This document shows, piece by piece, positions 24,692 to 33,534 of a stretch of DNA of 64,000 nucleotides. Numbering within the stretch: position 1 is the first letter of the stretch; every line of letters begins with the position of its first letter. Source of the stretch: Burkholderia stabilis (GTDB taxonomy: Bacteria > Pseudomonadota > Gammaproteobacteria > Burkholderiales > Burkholderiaceae); the NCBI RefSeq assembly GCF_001742165.1, contig NZ_CP016443.1:3162001-3226000 (forward strand), written 5' to 3'. The notes under the pieces were generated by a model. The model saw only the letters and a program-made list of their open reading frames with translations. It searched no databases and was not told where the DNA came from. Made by a program: the position numbers and the translations under genes.

Positions 24692-26035
24692 TCATTCGTC
24701 GGCTTCCTTCGTGATCTTCGGATAGACGCGCACGAGCACGATGCGCGGCCCGTTCATCTTCTTCACGACGACGTCGAAGCGGTCGAACGACACGCGCTGC
24801 CCTTCGGTCGGCAGGTCGCTCAGCGCCTGGATCACGAGGCCGCCGACCGATTCCGCGCGGCCTTCGTCGATGTCGATGCCGAGCGCCTGTTCGAGCGACA
24901 CGACGGGCAGGCTGCCCTTGCCCATCAGCGTGCCGTCGTCGAGGCGGCTCCAGTCGGCGTCGCCCTGACGGAACTCGTCGTGGATCTGGCCGACCAGCGC
25001 GCCGAGCAGGTTGTCGAGCGTCAGGAAGCCGATCGGCTTCTCGCCCTTGTTGCCGACCAGCGCGAAGTGCGGCGCGCCCTTGCGGAAGCGGCGGAACAGG
25101 TCGAGCGCCGGCGTGTCGGGCTTCACGTACTGCACGGGGCGCACGTAGTCGGAGAGATCCTCGAGCGCGGCGCCCGCGTGACGCGCGAGCAGCAGGTCCT
25201 TCAGGTGGATCAGCCCGCTCACCTGTTCGCGCGACGCGTCCTCGAACAGCGGATAGCGGCTGAAACGGTGGCGCGCGACGATTTCCATGTTGTCCGGCAG
25301 CGGCAGGTCGCGACGCAGGCCGATCATTTCATGGGCCGGCCGCATCAGGTCCGACACGGTCATCGACGAGAAATCGAGCGAATGCGCGAGCGTGTTCCAC
25401 TCGTCGTTGCTGTACGTGCCGCGCGCCGGCTGCGCGGCGTTGCCGGCCGTGCTGCGGCGGCTGCGCAGGATCAGCTTCAGCTCGTCGGTCGAGTAGTGCG
25501 CGTCGCCGCCGTGGTCGGCCGACAGCCCCGCGAGCCGCAGCACCGCATTGGCGCTGTTGTTGAGCAGCCAGATTGCCGGGTACATCGCCCAGTAGAACGC
25601 GTACAGCGGCAGCGCGACCCACAGGCCGACCTTCTCGGACTGGCGGATCGCCATCGATTTCGGCGCGAGCTCGCCGACGACGATGTGCAGGAACGAGATC
25701 AGCGAGAACGCGAACACGAGCGAGATCAGGTGCACGAGGCGTTCGGATTGCACGCCGATCAGGTCGAGCAGCGGGCCGATCAGTTCGGCGAATGCCGGTT
25801 CGCCGACCCAGCCGAGGCCGAGCGACGCGAGCGTGATGCCGAGCTGGCACGCGGAAAGATACGCGTCGAGCCGGCCGTGCACGATGCCGAGGATGCGACC
25901 GCGCAGGCCGTGCTTGCGGGCGAGTGTCTTGACGCGCGTGGCGCGTAGCTTGACGAGGCCGAATTCGGCCGCGACGAAAAACCCGTTCAGGGCCACCAGG
26001 AACAACGCGCCGATGAGCGCGAAGATCTGTAACAA
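24692..26035 (-). CDS. CNNM/CorC (hemolysin C-like) membrane protein
   Basis: 447 residues: an N-terminal DUF21/CNNM membrane domain with three to four helices (about 1-195; LISLVFAFSLISFLHIVVG, GELAPKSMAI), a CBS pair (about 215-335; VSDLMRP, VSGLIHLKDLL, GFLTLDNLLGALVG) and a C-terminal CorC/HlyC transporter-associated domain. Relatives are tied to Mg2+/Co2+ efflux. The start is TTG at 26035, supported by GGAG (plus-strand complement 26043-26046) 7 nt before it; no ATG is near. It is expected at the inner membrane. Confidence 0.88.
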   Translation of the reverse strand: MLQIFALIGALFLVALNGFFVAAEFGLVKLRATRVKTLARKHGLRGRILGIVHGRLDAYLSACQLGITLASLGLGWVGEPAFAELIGPLLDLIGVQSERLVHLISLVFAFSLISFLHIVVGELAPKSMAIRQSEKVGLWVALPLYAFYWAMYPAIWLLNNSANAVLRLAGLSADHGGDAHYSTDELKLILRSRRSTAGNAAQPARGTYSNDEWNTLAHSLDFSSMTVSDLMRPAHEMIGLRRDLPLPDNMEIVARHRFSRYPLFEDASREQVSGLIHLKDLLLARHAGAALEDLSDYVRPVQYVKPDTPALDLFRRFRKGAPHFALVGNKGEKPIGFLTLDNLLGALVGQIHDEFRQGDADWSRLDDGTLMGKGSLPVVSLEQALGIDIDEGRAESVGGLVIQALSDLPTEGQRVSFDRFDVVVKKMNGPRIVLVRVYPKITKEADE

Positions 26036-26111
26036 AGAAAAACTCCGGTTATGACAGGCCCATCAGTATAGGGCCGGAAAGGGAAATGTAATGTGTCGCG
26101 TGGCCGATTGC

Positions 26112-26891
26112 TTACACCGGCGCCTCGGCGGGGATGGCGAGCGTGAGGGTGGCGGTCGCGCCGTCGGCGAACGCGGAATGCGAGAACGTGCCGCCGTGCG
26201 CGAGCGCGACGCGTTGGCAGAGCGCAAGCGTCCACGCGATCCGCTTCGCGTCGCGCTCGCGCAGCATTTCGCGTCGCGCGAACGGTTCGAATGCGTGAGC
26301 CAGCGCAGGATCGGCGAGCGCGCCGGCGCTCACGGTGCATGCGGTGCGCGCGACGAACTGCGCGCCTTCGCGCGAGCACGCGAACGTCACTGTGCTGCCG
26401 GCGGCGCTGGCCTCGACGGCGGTCGTCAGCATCGTCCAGAGTGCCTGCGCGATGCGTTCGCGGTCGGCGGACAGCGACGGCTCGCCGTCCGGCAGCGTCG
26501 CGTCGAGCGCGACCTGCCGTGCGTCGGCGAGCGCGAAACGGACGAGCGCGATCGTGTCGTCGAGCAGCGGGCGCAGCGCGAACGGCTGCGGCGTGATCGC
26601 GAGCGTGCGCGTTTGCGCGCGCGGCGCGTCGAGCACGTCGTCGATCAGCGCAACCTGCTGGTCGATCCCGGTGCGGATGCCCGCAAGCGCGCGCTGCAGG
26701 TTCGGGTCGGCATTGGCGAGCTGGCGCTCGAGCACGTACGCCCAGCTGTGCATGGCATTCAGCGGGCTGCGCAGGTCGTGCGACGCGGTGGAGAGTGCCT
26801 GGTCGCGCAGGAACAGCGCCGCCTGGCTGGCGTAGTGCGCTGCGCGTTCGCGCAGCAGGTCGGCGGCGGGATCGACGGTAGTGGACGTCAC
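26112..26891 (-). CDS. Histidine-kinase-like protein with degenerate ATPase domain
   Basis: 259 residues, no membrane segment or sensor domain. A dimerisation/phospho-acceptor (HisKA) domain is clear: SHDLRSPLNAMHSW with His38. The following HATPase domain keeps fold traces (HAFEPFARRE near 205, LCQRVALAHGGTFS near 230) but lacks the N-box Asn (TMLTTAVEAS), the DxGxG G1 box and the GLGL G2 box (RIAWTLALC instead). It probably cannot bind ATP in the usual way, and may act as a phospho-acceptor or a dead kinase. The frame starts at GTG 26891; no response regulator is adjacent. Confidence 0.7.
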   Translation of the reverse strand: MTSTTVDPAADLLRERAAHYASQAALFLRDQALSTASHDLRSPLNAMHSWAYVLERQLANADPNLQRALAGIRTGIDQQVALIDDVLDAPRAQTRTLAITPQPFALRPLLDDTIALVRFALADARQVALDATLPDGEPSLSADRERIAQALWTMLTTAVEASAAGSTVTFACSREGAQFVARTACTVSAGALADPALAHAFEPFARREMLRERDAKRIAWTLALCQRVALAHGGTFSHSAFADGATATLTLAIPAEAPV

Positions 26892-26958
26892 GGAGCAGGC
26901 CTGTCGGAAGCGGTTGGCGTGGCAAGCACGCGAACCGCCATTATAGGGACCGTGCGTG

Positions 26959-27882
26959 TCACGCCGGGAGCGCGTCCTCGTCCTTTTTCGGCGCTTCGCG
27001 GTTCGGCAGCAACTGGCACGCGAGCAGGCCGGCCAGCATCAGCGCGCAGCCGAAGAGCGCGCGCAGCGTCAGCGTTTCGCCGAGCGCGCCCCAGCCTGCG
27101 ATCGCCGCGAACACGCCTTCCATGCTGAAGATCACGGCCGCGTGCGCGGGCGCCGCGTCGCGTTGCGCGACGACCTGCAGCGTATAGCCGACGCCGACCG
27201 ACAGCAGCCCGCCGTACAGCAGCGTCGGCAGCGCACCGCGCAGAATCGCGACGCTGACCGGCTCGACGGCGAGGCCGACCGCCAGGCATGCAATGCCGCA
27301 TACGACGAACTGCATGAACGCGAGCACGAGCGGATCGTGGCGTTTCGCGAGATGACCGACGGCCATCACGTGCGCGGCGATGATGACGGCGCCCGCGAGC
27401 TGGAACCAGTCGCCGTAGAGCACCGAGAAGTGCTCGTCGATGCTGAGGAAATACAGGCCGATCGCCGCGAGCAGTGCGCCGAACCACGTGCCCGCGCCGA
27501 TCCGGTGGCGCGCGAACACGCCCATCAGCGGCACGATCACGACGTACAGCGAGCTGATGAAGCCCGCGTTGGCGACCCGCGTGTACTGCAGGCCGAACTG
27601 CTGCAGCGAGATCGACACGGCGAGCAGCCCGCCGAGCGCGAGGCCCGGCAGCAGCAGCGCCGGCTCGCGGCGGATCGCCGCGAGTTGCGCGCGCGACGCC
27701 GTGTTGAGCATCAGCAGCGGCACCAGCACGAGCGCGCCGAGCAGGAAGCGCAGCCCCGTGAACAGGAACGGCCCGATCACGTCGAGGCTCAGTCGCTGCG
27801 CGACGAAAGCCGAGCCCCAGATCGCGGCGGCGGCGAGCATCAACAGGTTGGCGCGGAGGTGCTTGCGGGCTTCGGGCTTCAT
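26959..27882 (-). CDS. EamA/DMT-family permease
   Basis: 307 residues with ten membrane helices made of two EamA repeats (about 10-140 and 150-290); GSAFVAQRLSLD near helix 1 and GVGYTLQVVAQRDAAPAHAAVIFSMEGVFAAI in the second repeat are typical of the drug/metabolite transporter superfamily. Probably an exporter of an amino acid or metabolite; substrate unknown. It lies 42 nt downstream of the LysR gene on the same strand, and may be under its control. ATG 27882 lacks a strong ribosome-binding site. Confidence 0.87.
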   Translation of the reverse strand: MKPEARKHLRANLLMLAAAAIWGSAFVAQRLSLDVIGPFLFTGLRFLLGALVLVPLLMLNTASRAQLAAIRREPALLLPGLALGGLLAVSISLQQFGLQYTRVANAGFISSLYVVIVPLMGVFARHRIGAGTWFGALLAAIGLYFLSIDEHFSVLYGDWFQLAGAVIIAAHVMAVGHLAKRHDPLVLAFMQFVVCGIACLAVGLAVEPVSVAILRGALPTLLYGGLLSVGVGYTLQVVAQRDAAPAHAAVIFSMEGVFAAIAGWGALGETLTLRALFGCALMLAGLLACQLLPNREAPKKDEDALPA

Positions 27883-27923
27883 CGGAATTCTTCAGGAGAT
27901 TGCGGGCGGCGGAACCCGTTAGT

Positions 27924-28781
27924 TTACGCCGAGATTGCAAGGCTGTCGGCAAACCTGCGCAGCGCGGCGGCCGCACGCGCGTCGCGCACGCGCGAGTACA
28001 GCACGACCTGCGACTGCGGCAGCGGCGGCAGCCCGAATTTCGCGCCGACGTCGACCAGCGTGCGCGGCGCGACGCGCCGGGCCAGCGGACACACGGCGAG
28101 CCCGGCGGCAGCCGCCGCCGTGACCGCCGCGACGCCGCCGCCCGTGAAGCGCTCGCGCCACGGCAGCCCCGCATGGTCGAGCGCGCGCAGCGCGGCGGCC
28201 CGCACGCCGCACGGGCCGGCCAGCACCGCGAGCGGCAGCGGTTCACCCGCGCGCGGCGCCCAGTCCGGCGCCGCGAGCCACGTCAGCGGTTCGGCGAACA
28301 GCAGCGTGCCGTCGTCGCGCGGCGGGTCCTCGCCGGGTTCGTGGCGCACGATCGCCGCGTCGAGCCGGCGTTCGTCGTATTGCGCGAGCAGGTTCGCCGA
28401 CGTTCCGAGATGCATTTCCAGCGACAGCCCCGGGTCCTGCCGATGCAGGCTGGTGAGCACGGCCGGCAGGTCGGGCACCGCGACGTGCTCGCTGACGCCG
28501 AGCGACAGACGGTGCGTGCCGGCCGAGATCGCACCGAGCGCGTGGTCGTGCGCGTCGAGTAGCGCGCGGGCGGCGGGCAGGAAGTTCTCGCCGTCGGCGG
28601 CCAGCTTGACGACGCGCGGCGTGCGCGCGAGCAGCGGTTTGCCGAGATGCGCCTCCAGCCGCTTCAGCTTCAGGCTGACGGCCGATTGCGTGGTGCCGAG
28701 CGCATCGGCGGCGCGCGTGAAGCTGGCGAGATCGGCGACCAGCACGAACGCGCGCACGGCATCGAGATCGAGTACTTTCAT
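27924..28781 (-). CDS. LysR-family transcriptional regulator
   Basis: 285 residues: N-terminal winged HTH (LDAVRAFVLVADLASFTRAADALGTTQSAVS-type, about 5-37) and a LysR effector-binding domain of two alpha/beta lobes. ATG 28781 fits the family's usual start MKxLDLDxVRAF; 14 extra upstream codons are not family-like. Divergent from the tautomerase gene at 28891 with a 109-bp AT-richer gap that should hold its operators; the DMT permease follows on its own strand. The co-inducer is unknown. Confidence 0.88.
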   Translation of the reverse strand: MKVLDLDAVRAFVLVADLASFTRAADALGTTQSAVSLKLKRLEAHLGKPLLARTPRVVKLAADGENFLPAARALLDAHDHALGAISAGTHRLSLGVSEHVAVPDLPAVLTSLHRQDPGLSLEMHLGTSANLLAQYDERRLDAAIVRHEPGEDPPRDDGTLLFAEPLTWLAAPDWAPRAGEPLPLAVLAGPCGVRAAALRALDHAGLPWRERFTGGGVAAVTAAAAAGLAVCPLARRVAPRTLVDVGAKFGLPPLPQSQVVLYSRVRDARAAAALRRFADSLAISA

Positions 28782-28890
28782 TTCTGAAGTAAATAGATGA
28801 AATATTGATCGATGACTGTTCATTATAGATCGGCGGCCTTAACCTGATCCCGTGTTTTCGTTCATCAACGTCACCGACAGGAGCAGGACC

Positions 28891-29274
28891 ATGCCATTTA
28901 CCCGTATCGCCGTGCGCGAAGGCAAACCGGCCGCATATCGCGCGGCGCTCGTCGACGGCGTGCATCGCGCGCTGATGCACACGTTCAACGTGCCCGAGGA
29001 CGACATCTTCATGGTCGTGACCGAGCATGCCGCCGAGAACTTCGTGTTCGGCCGCCATTACCTCGATATCGAGCGCAGCGACGATCTCGTGATGATCCAG
29101 ATCACCGCGAACAACACGCGCACGCTCGAGCAGAAGCGGGCGCTTTACCGGACCATCGCGGAGAACCTCGCGCAGCAGCCCGGCGTGCGGCCGCAGGACG
29201 TATTCATCAGTCTTGTCGAGGTGCTGAAGGAGGACTGGTCGTTCGGCAACGGCATCGCGCAATACGCCGTTTGA
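28891..29274 (+). CDS. Tautomerase superfamily protein
   Basis: 127 residues beginning Met-Pro; after Met removal Pro1 is the catalytic base of 4-oxalocrotonate tautomerase-like enzymes. Conserved features are PFTRIAVREGKP (1-13), the central VPEDDIFMVV and RPQDVFISLVEV near the C-terminus. The length is that of the longer tautomerase subgroup (PF14552-like) rather than 62-residue 4-OT. ATG 28891 follows CAGGAGCAGGA; an upstream ATG at 28852 would hide the N-terminal proline. Divergent from a LysR gene, which likely regulates it. Confidence 0.88.
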   Translation: MPFTRIAVREGKPAAYRAALVDGVHRALMHTFNVPEDDIFMVVTEHAAENFVFGRHYLDIERSDDLVMIQITANNTRTLEQKRALYRTIAENLAQQPGVRPQDVFISLVEVLKEDWSFGNGIAQYAV

Positions 29275-29400
29275 CGTGCGACAGGGCGGCGGGGCCGGAT
29301 CGTCGCCCGCGCGTTTTTTCGGCGTGTACTATGGAAGCTGCTTCACGGGCGACGCCGGCGGGGATGCTGCGCCGGCGATTCTTCATGTGCAGGAGCCTCC

Positions 29401-31017
29401 ATGTCGCGTGTGCTGGAAATCGTGTTGTCGCTGTCGCTGGAAGGTTGGCCGGTCAAGGCTGCAAGCCGCGCCCGTGGCGCGCAGCGCGATTTCGGCGCCG
29501 AACTCGTGCGCGCGTGGCGGATCTGCCCGCAGGTCCGGATGCGGCGAGGCCATGAGCGCGTGACGATCGAGCCGTGCCAGGTCGAGGAAGCCGAGCGGAG
29601 CCCCGGCGCGAGCTGGTGGACCTGGGTCGAGTCGAATGCGCACGGAAGGCGGGTCGTCGCGTCCCGCACCGAGGCGTTCGCGCCCGGCGTCACGCAGCGC
29701 GAACTGTTCGACGCCGAACATGCGGGCATCGCCATCGCGATGCCGCTGCCGCTCCCGGTGACGGCCGCCGCGGCCGATGCGGATGCACCGACCGGCGAAA
29801 TCAACGGCGTCGCGCCGGACGTTGCCGCACCGCCGGAATCGTCGGCGCCGCGCCTCGTCAGCGAACGGCGGCGCGGGCGGTGGGCCGACGACAGCGGTGT
29901 CGTGGTCGAGATGACGCTCGACGACATCACGCTGCATGGCGGCGGCGAACCGCCGCGCCGCTACGTCGAGCTGCGTCTCGCCGCGCCCGACTGGGAAACC
30001 TTCGCCGCGCGCACGGCCGCGCTGCGGGCGCTGTTTGCCGCGGCGCGCGAGCTGAGCGGCGCGTGGCCCGCATTCGTGCAACTGACGAGCGCGATCGACC
30101 GCGCTTGCGCGGGCGAGCCGGCCGCCGTCAGGCCGGTCAAGGCCCAGCTCGTCGACCTGACCGGCGTGCGCACGCAGCGCGCCGCGCTGTTCGCACTGTC
30201 CGGCGACATCACCGCGCAATGGCTCGGCAACGAGGGCGGCGTGCTCGATCGCGACGATCCCGAATTCGTGCATCAGATGCGCGTCGCGCTGCGGCGCCTG
30301 CGCACGCTGATGCGCTTCTTTCCGCTCTTTGCCGACCGCCAGTGGCAGGACACGCTCGGCGTCGACCTGCGCTGGCTGGCCGCGCTGCTCGGCACCGTGC
30401 GCGACTGGGACGTATTCACGACCGAAAGCCTGCCCGCGCTGATCGCGGCCGACGGCGGCGGCGCCGACTGGAACGGCACGCTCGACGCCGCGCGCGCGCA
30501 ATCGATGGCCGCGCGCGTCGAGCTGCGGCAGGCGCTGCATTCGGCCCGCTACGCGCGCCTGACGCTCGGCTGGCTCGAATGGCTCAGCGCGCTCGCGCTG
30601 CCGCCGGCCGAGGGCGGCGACGCGCCGTCGCTGCGGCGTCACGCGACGAAGCGCGTGCGGCGGCTGTTCGGCGATCTCTACGCATCGCCGTCGCTCACGT
30701 CGCTCGATACGGCGGCGCGCCATCAGGTGCGGATCGACGCGAAGCGGCTGCGCTACGCGCTCGAATTCTTCGCGTCGCTGGCGTCGCGCCGTACACGCAC
30801 CGAGACGGTCAAAACGCTCACGCGCGTGCAGAGCGTGCTCGGCGAAGCGAACGACACGATGGTCGCGCTGCATCATCTCGAGAAACTGGCGGCGCCTCCG
30901 TACCAGCTCGGGTTCGTGCGCGGTTACGGCGCGGCGCTCGAACAGCGCGCTGCGCGCGACGCCGAGGCACTGCTGGCCAGCCTGCGTCCGCCGAAGCTCG
31001 GCGGCAAGCCGGGCTGA
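29401..31017 (+). CDS. CYTH-CHAD domain protein
   Basis: 538 residues. The C-terminal half (about 255-530) is a CHAD domain with the conserved His/Arg helices EFVHQMRVALRRLRTLMRFF and ARHQVRIDAKRLRYALEFF, thought to bind polyphosphate. The N-terminal half keeps parts of a CYTH triphosphate tunnel fold (GVVVEMTLDDITLHGG, RYVELRLAAPDW) but its start reads LEIVLSLSLEG in place of the EXEXK signature, so the triphosphatase activity is doubtful. A 40-residue Ala/Asp/Pro-rich linker interrupts it near residues 115-155. ATG 29401 follows AGGAG. CHAD proteins localise to polyphosphate granules in other bacteria. Confidence 0.85.
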   Translation: MSRVLEIVLSLSLEGWPVKAASRARGAQRDFGAELVRAWRICPQVRMRRGHERVTIEPCQVEEAERSPGASWWTWVESNAHGRRVVASRTEAFAPGVTQRELFDAEHAGIAIAMPLPLPVTAAAADADAPTGEINGVAPDVAAPPESSAPRLVSERRRGRWADDSGVVVEMTLDDITLHGGGEPPRRYVELRLAAPDWETFAARTAALRALFAAARELSGAWPAFVQLTSAIDRACAGEPAAVRPVKAQLVDLTGVRTQRAALFALSGDITAQWLGNEGGVLDRDDPEFVHQMRVALRRLRTLMRFFPLFADRQWQDTLGVDLRWLAALLGTVRDWDVFTTESLPALIAADGGGADWNGTLDAARAQSMAARVELRQALHSARYARLTLGWLEWLSALALPPAEGGDAPSLRRHATKRVRRLFGDLYASPSLTSLDTAARHQVRIDAKRLRYALEFFASLASRRTRTETVKTLTRVQSVLGEANDTMVALHHLEKLAAPPYQLGFVRGYGAALEQRAARDAEALLASLRPPKLGGKPG

Positions 31018-31030
31018 GCGGCGCGCTGAC

Positions 31031-31036
31031 TATAAT
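31031..31036 (+). promoter_or_regulatory. Putative -10 box of modE
   Basis: TATAAT, 28 nt upstream of the modE start codon and 14 nt after the preceding stop codon. No good -35 element is visible. Confidence 0.5.
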
Positions 31037-31063
31037 GGCGGCCCGTTTTCCGCACCCATACCG

Positions 31064-31900
31064 ATGACCGACGCACCGCATTCTTCTCCGTCCTCCGAAC
31101 CGCTCGAACTGGGCGGCGAGCTCTGGCTGCGCGCGGGCGAGCAGACGCTCGGCGGCGCCACGCGCATCGCGCTGCTCGCGGCGATCGGCGACACCGGTTC
31201 GATCACGCACGCGGCGAAGGCCGTCGGCCTGAGCTACAAGGCTGCCTGGGATGCGGTCGACACGATGAACAACCTCGCCGGCGAACCGCTCGTTGCGCGT
31301 TCGACGGGCGGCAAGGGCGGCGGCGGCACGACGCTGACGCCGCGCGCGACGTCGCTGATCGCCGCATTCCGCATGATCGAGCGCGAGCATCGCCGTTTCA
31401 TCGAGGCCGCGAGCGCGGCCGTTGCCGGGTTCGACGTCGACTGGGCGCTGATCGGCCGGATCGGGATGAAGACGAGCGCGCGCAACCAGTTGTTCGGCAA
31501 GGTCGCGTCGATCGTACGCGGTACGGTCAACGACGAGGTGACGCTCACGCTGCCTGGCGGGCAGCCGATCGTCGCCGTGCTGACGCACGAAAGTGCCGAT
31601 GCGCTCGGCCTGCAGGCCGGTGCGGACGCTTGCGCGCTGGTGAAGGCGTCGTGGGTCGTGCTGGCGGTCGACGAGGGCGGGCCCGAGTTGAAGGTGTCCG
31701 CGCGGAACCAGTTGCGCGGCGTCGTCGAATCCGTCGCGGCGGGCGCGGTGAACAGTGAGGTGACGCTGGCGCTCGACGGCGGCGGGACCTTTACGGCCGT
31801 CGTCACCAACGACAGCGTCGATGCGCTGCGGCTCGACGCCGGCCAGCGGGCGATCGCGCTGTTCAAGGCATCGAGCGTGGTTCTTGCGGTGACGGGTTGA
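31064..31900 (+). CDS. modE: ModE molybdate-responsive regulator
   Basis: 278 residues: N-terminal winged HTH of ModE type (about 30-105; GSITHAAKAVGLSYKAAWDAVDTM) followed by two Mop/TOBE domains (about 133-200 and 205-275), each with the SARNQL(F/R)G start that binds molybdate oxyanion. It should repress modABC and respond to molybdate or tungstate. It is coded on the opposite strand, convergent with the modABC operon; a ModE-box-like palindrome lies upstream of modA. A -10 box TATAAT precedes it. An 8-bp tandem repeat covers its stop codon. Confidence 0.92.
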   Translation: MTDAPHSSPSSEPLELGGELWLRAGEQTLGGATRIALLAAIGDTGSITHAAKAVGLSYKAAWDAVDTMNNLAGEPLVARSTGGKGGGGTTLTPRATSLIAAFRMIEREHRRFIEAASAAVAGFDVDWALIGRIGMKTSARNQLFGKVASIVRGTVNDEVTLTLPGGQPIVAVLTHESADALGLQAGADACALVKASWVVLAVDEGGPELKVSARNQLRGVVESVAAGAVNSEVTLALDGGGTFTAVVTNDSVDALRLDAGQRAIALFKASSVVLAVTG

Positions 31901-31917
31901 CGGGCTGACGGGTTGAC
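31890..31917 (+). repeat. 8-bp tandem repeat over the modE stop
   Basis: TGACGGGT, TGACGGGC, TGACGGGT and a broken fourth unit TGAC follow each other; the modE stop codon is the start of unit two. A unit gain or loss would leave the stop nearly in place. Confidence 0.7.
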
Positions 31918-32089
31918 GACGCGCACGGGCGCGCTTCGGCGATCGCGCACGGGACGGTGCGAAGCCGGCGCCGCATGGTGGTCGCGCGACACCGGCTTCG
32001 TTGCCGTTTTCAGCTTGTGCCGCGATGCGCGGCTTCTCTCAGGCTCCGGCGTGACTTGCCACGACGACCACGACCACGGCCTCGCGCGC

Positions 32090-32791
32090 TCACGCGACGC
32101 GCGTCGGCCACTCGGCGTGCGGCGATGTCGCCTGCACGCGTCCTTCGCTCAGCTGCACGACCTGGTCGCCGAACGCGGCGACGTCGTCGGGATCGTGCGA
32201 GATCAGCACCATCGGGATATCGAGCCGCGCCTGCAGTTCGGCGAGCTCATGACGCATGCGCTGGCGCATCGCGCCGTCGAGTGCCGCGAACGGTTCGTCG
32301 AGCAGCAGGATCCGCGGCTGGGCGACCAGCGCGCGCGCGAGCGCGACACGTTGCTTCTGCCCGCCCGACAGTTGCGACGGATACTGCCCGGCGAGCGCTT
32401 CGAGATCGAACGCGCGCAGCCAGTACGCAACTTCGGGCGGCACCGTTTTCGCGCGCGGGTTGCGCAGCCCCGACGTGAGCCCGAACGCGATGTTCTGCCG
32501 CACGTTCAGGTGCGGAAACAGCGCGTAGTCCTGAAACAGGTACGCGACGCGGCGTTCGCGGGTCGGCACGTCGATGCGGCGCGCGGCGTCGAACAGCGGC
32601 TCGCCGTTCAGCGTGATCGTCCCTTCGTCGGGGGAGAGCAGCCCGGCGATCGCCTGCAGCGTCATGCTCTTGCCGGCGCCGGACGGCCCGAACAGCACGA
32701 CGCGCTGTGCCGTTGCCGCGAACGACATGTCGAGCGTGAAGCGGCGCTCGGCGTTCGCGTAGGTCTTGCGGATGTCGACGACGAGGCTCAT
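32090..32791 (-). CDS. modC: Molybdate ABC transporter ATPase ModC
   Basis: 233 residues with a complete ABC ATPase: Walker A GPSGAGKS, Q-loop FQDYALFP, signature LSGGQKQRVALARAL, Walker B ILLLDEPFAALD and the switch His. It ends about 230 residues in, so it lacks the C-terminal TOBE/Mop domain that many ModC proteins have (about 350 residues). Start ATG 32791 after GGAGG; 55 nt separate it from modB. It energises molybdate import at the inner membrane together with ModB. Confidence 0.9.
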   Translation of the reverse strand: MSLVVDIRKTYANAERRFTLDMSFAATAQRVVLFGPSGAGKSMTLQAIAGLLSPDEGTITLNGEPLFDAARRIDVPTRERRVAYLFQDYALFPHLNVRQNIAFGLTSGLRNPRAKTVPPEVAYWLRAFDLEALAGQYPSQLSGGQKQRVALARALVAQPRILLLDEPFAALDGAMRQRMRHELAELQARLDIPMVLISHDPDDVAAFGDQVVQLSEGRVQATSPHAEWPTRVA

Positions 32792-32846
32792 GCGGGCCTC
32801 CGTCGAGGCAACCCGGCCGCCGGACGATACGAATGAGACAGGCGCT

Positions 32847-33524
32847 TCATGTCAGTTGACTCCGCCCGGCGCGCGACGGCACGAGCCAGCCGGTTGCGAG
32901 CAGCACGAGCACGCAGGTGATCGACGTGATCAGCACGAGGAAGTTGGCCGTGTTGTCGTCGCCGGCCTGCACGGCCGCGTAGATCGCGACCGACAGCGTC
33001 TGCGTGCGGCCGGGCAGGTTGCCCGCGATCATCAGCGTCGCGCCGAACTCGCCGAGCGCGCGCGCGAACGCGAGCAGCGCACCCGCGAGGATGCCGCGCG
33101 TGGCGAGCGGCAGCGTCACGCGGAAGAACACTGCGACTTCGCCGAGCCCGAGCGTGCGCGCGGCGCGTTCGAGGTGCGGATCGACGCCTTCGAACGCGGC
33201 CCGCGCTGATTTGAGGATCAGCGGAAACGCGACGACCATCGACGCGATCACCGCGCCCTGCCACGTGAAGACGAGCTCGATGCCGAGCCTGTCGAGCCAG
33301 GCGCCGAACACGCCGCGCCGGCCGAGCAGCACGAGCAGGTAATAGCCGAGTACCGTCGGCGGCAGTACGAGCGGCAGCGTCAGCAGCGAATCGACGACGT
33401 CGCGCAGCGGCGAGCGCCAGCGCGCGAGCACGAACGCGGCGGCGACGCCGAGCACGATGTCGAGCGCGGTCGCCCAGCCGGCAACCTTCAGCGACAACAG
33501 CAGCGGTACCCAGACGTCTTGCAT
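32847..33524 (-). CDS. modB: Molybdate ABC transporter permease ModB
   Basis: 225 residues with five to six membrane helices and the permease EAA loop in ALGEFGATLMIAGNLPGRTQTL (about 165-186), close to that of known ModB proteins. It forms the membrane channel that receives molybdate from ModA and couples to ModC. The start at ATG 33524 lies 10 nt after the modA stop, indicating one transcript. Its length is the family norm. Confidence 0.92.
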   Translation of the reverse strand: MQDVWVPLLLSLKVAGWATALDIVLGVAAAFVLARWRSPLRDVVDSLLTLPLVLPPTVLGYYLLVLLGRRGVFGAWLDRLGIELVFTWQGAVIASMVVAFPLILKSARAAFEGVDPHLERAARTLGLGEVAVFFRVTLPLATRGILAGALLAFARALGEFGATLMIAGNLPGRTQTLSVAIYAAVQAGDDNTANFLVLITSITCVLVLLATGWLVPSRAGRSQLT

Positions 33525-33534
33525 CGCGATGCGC

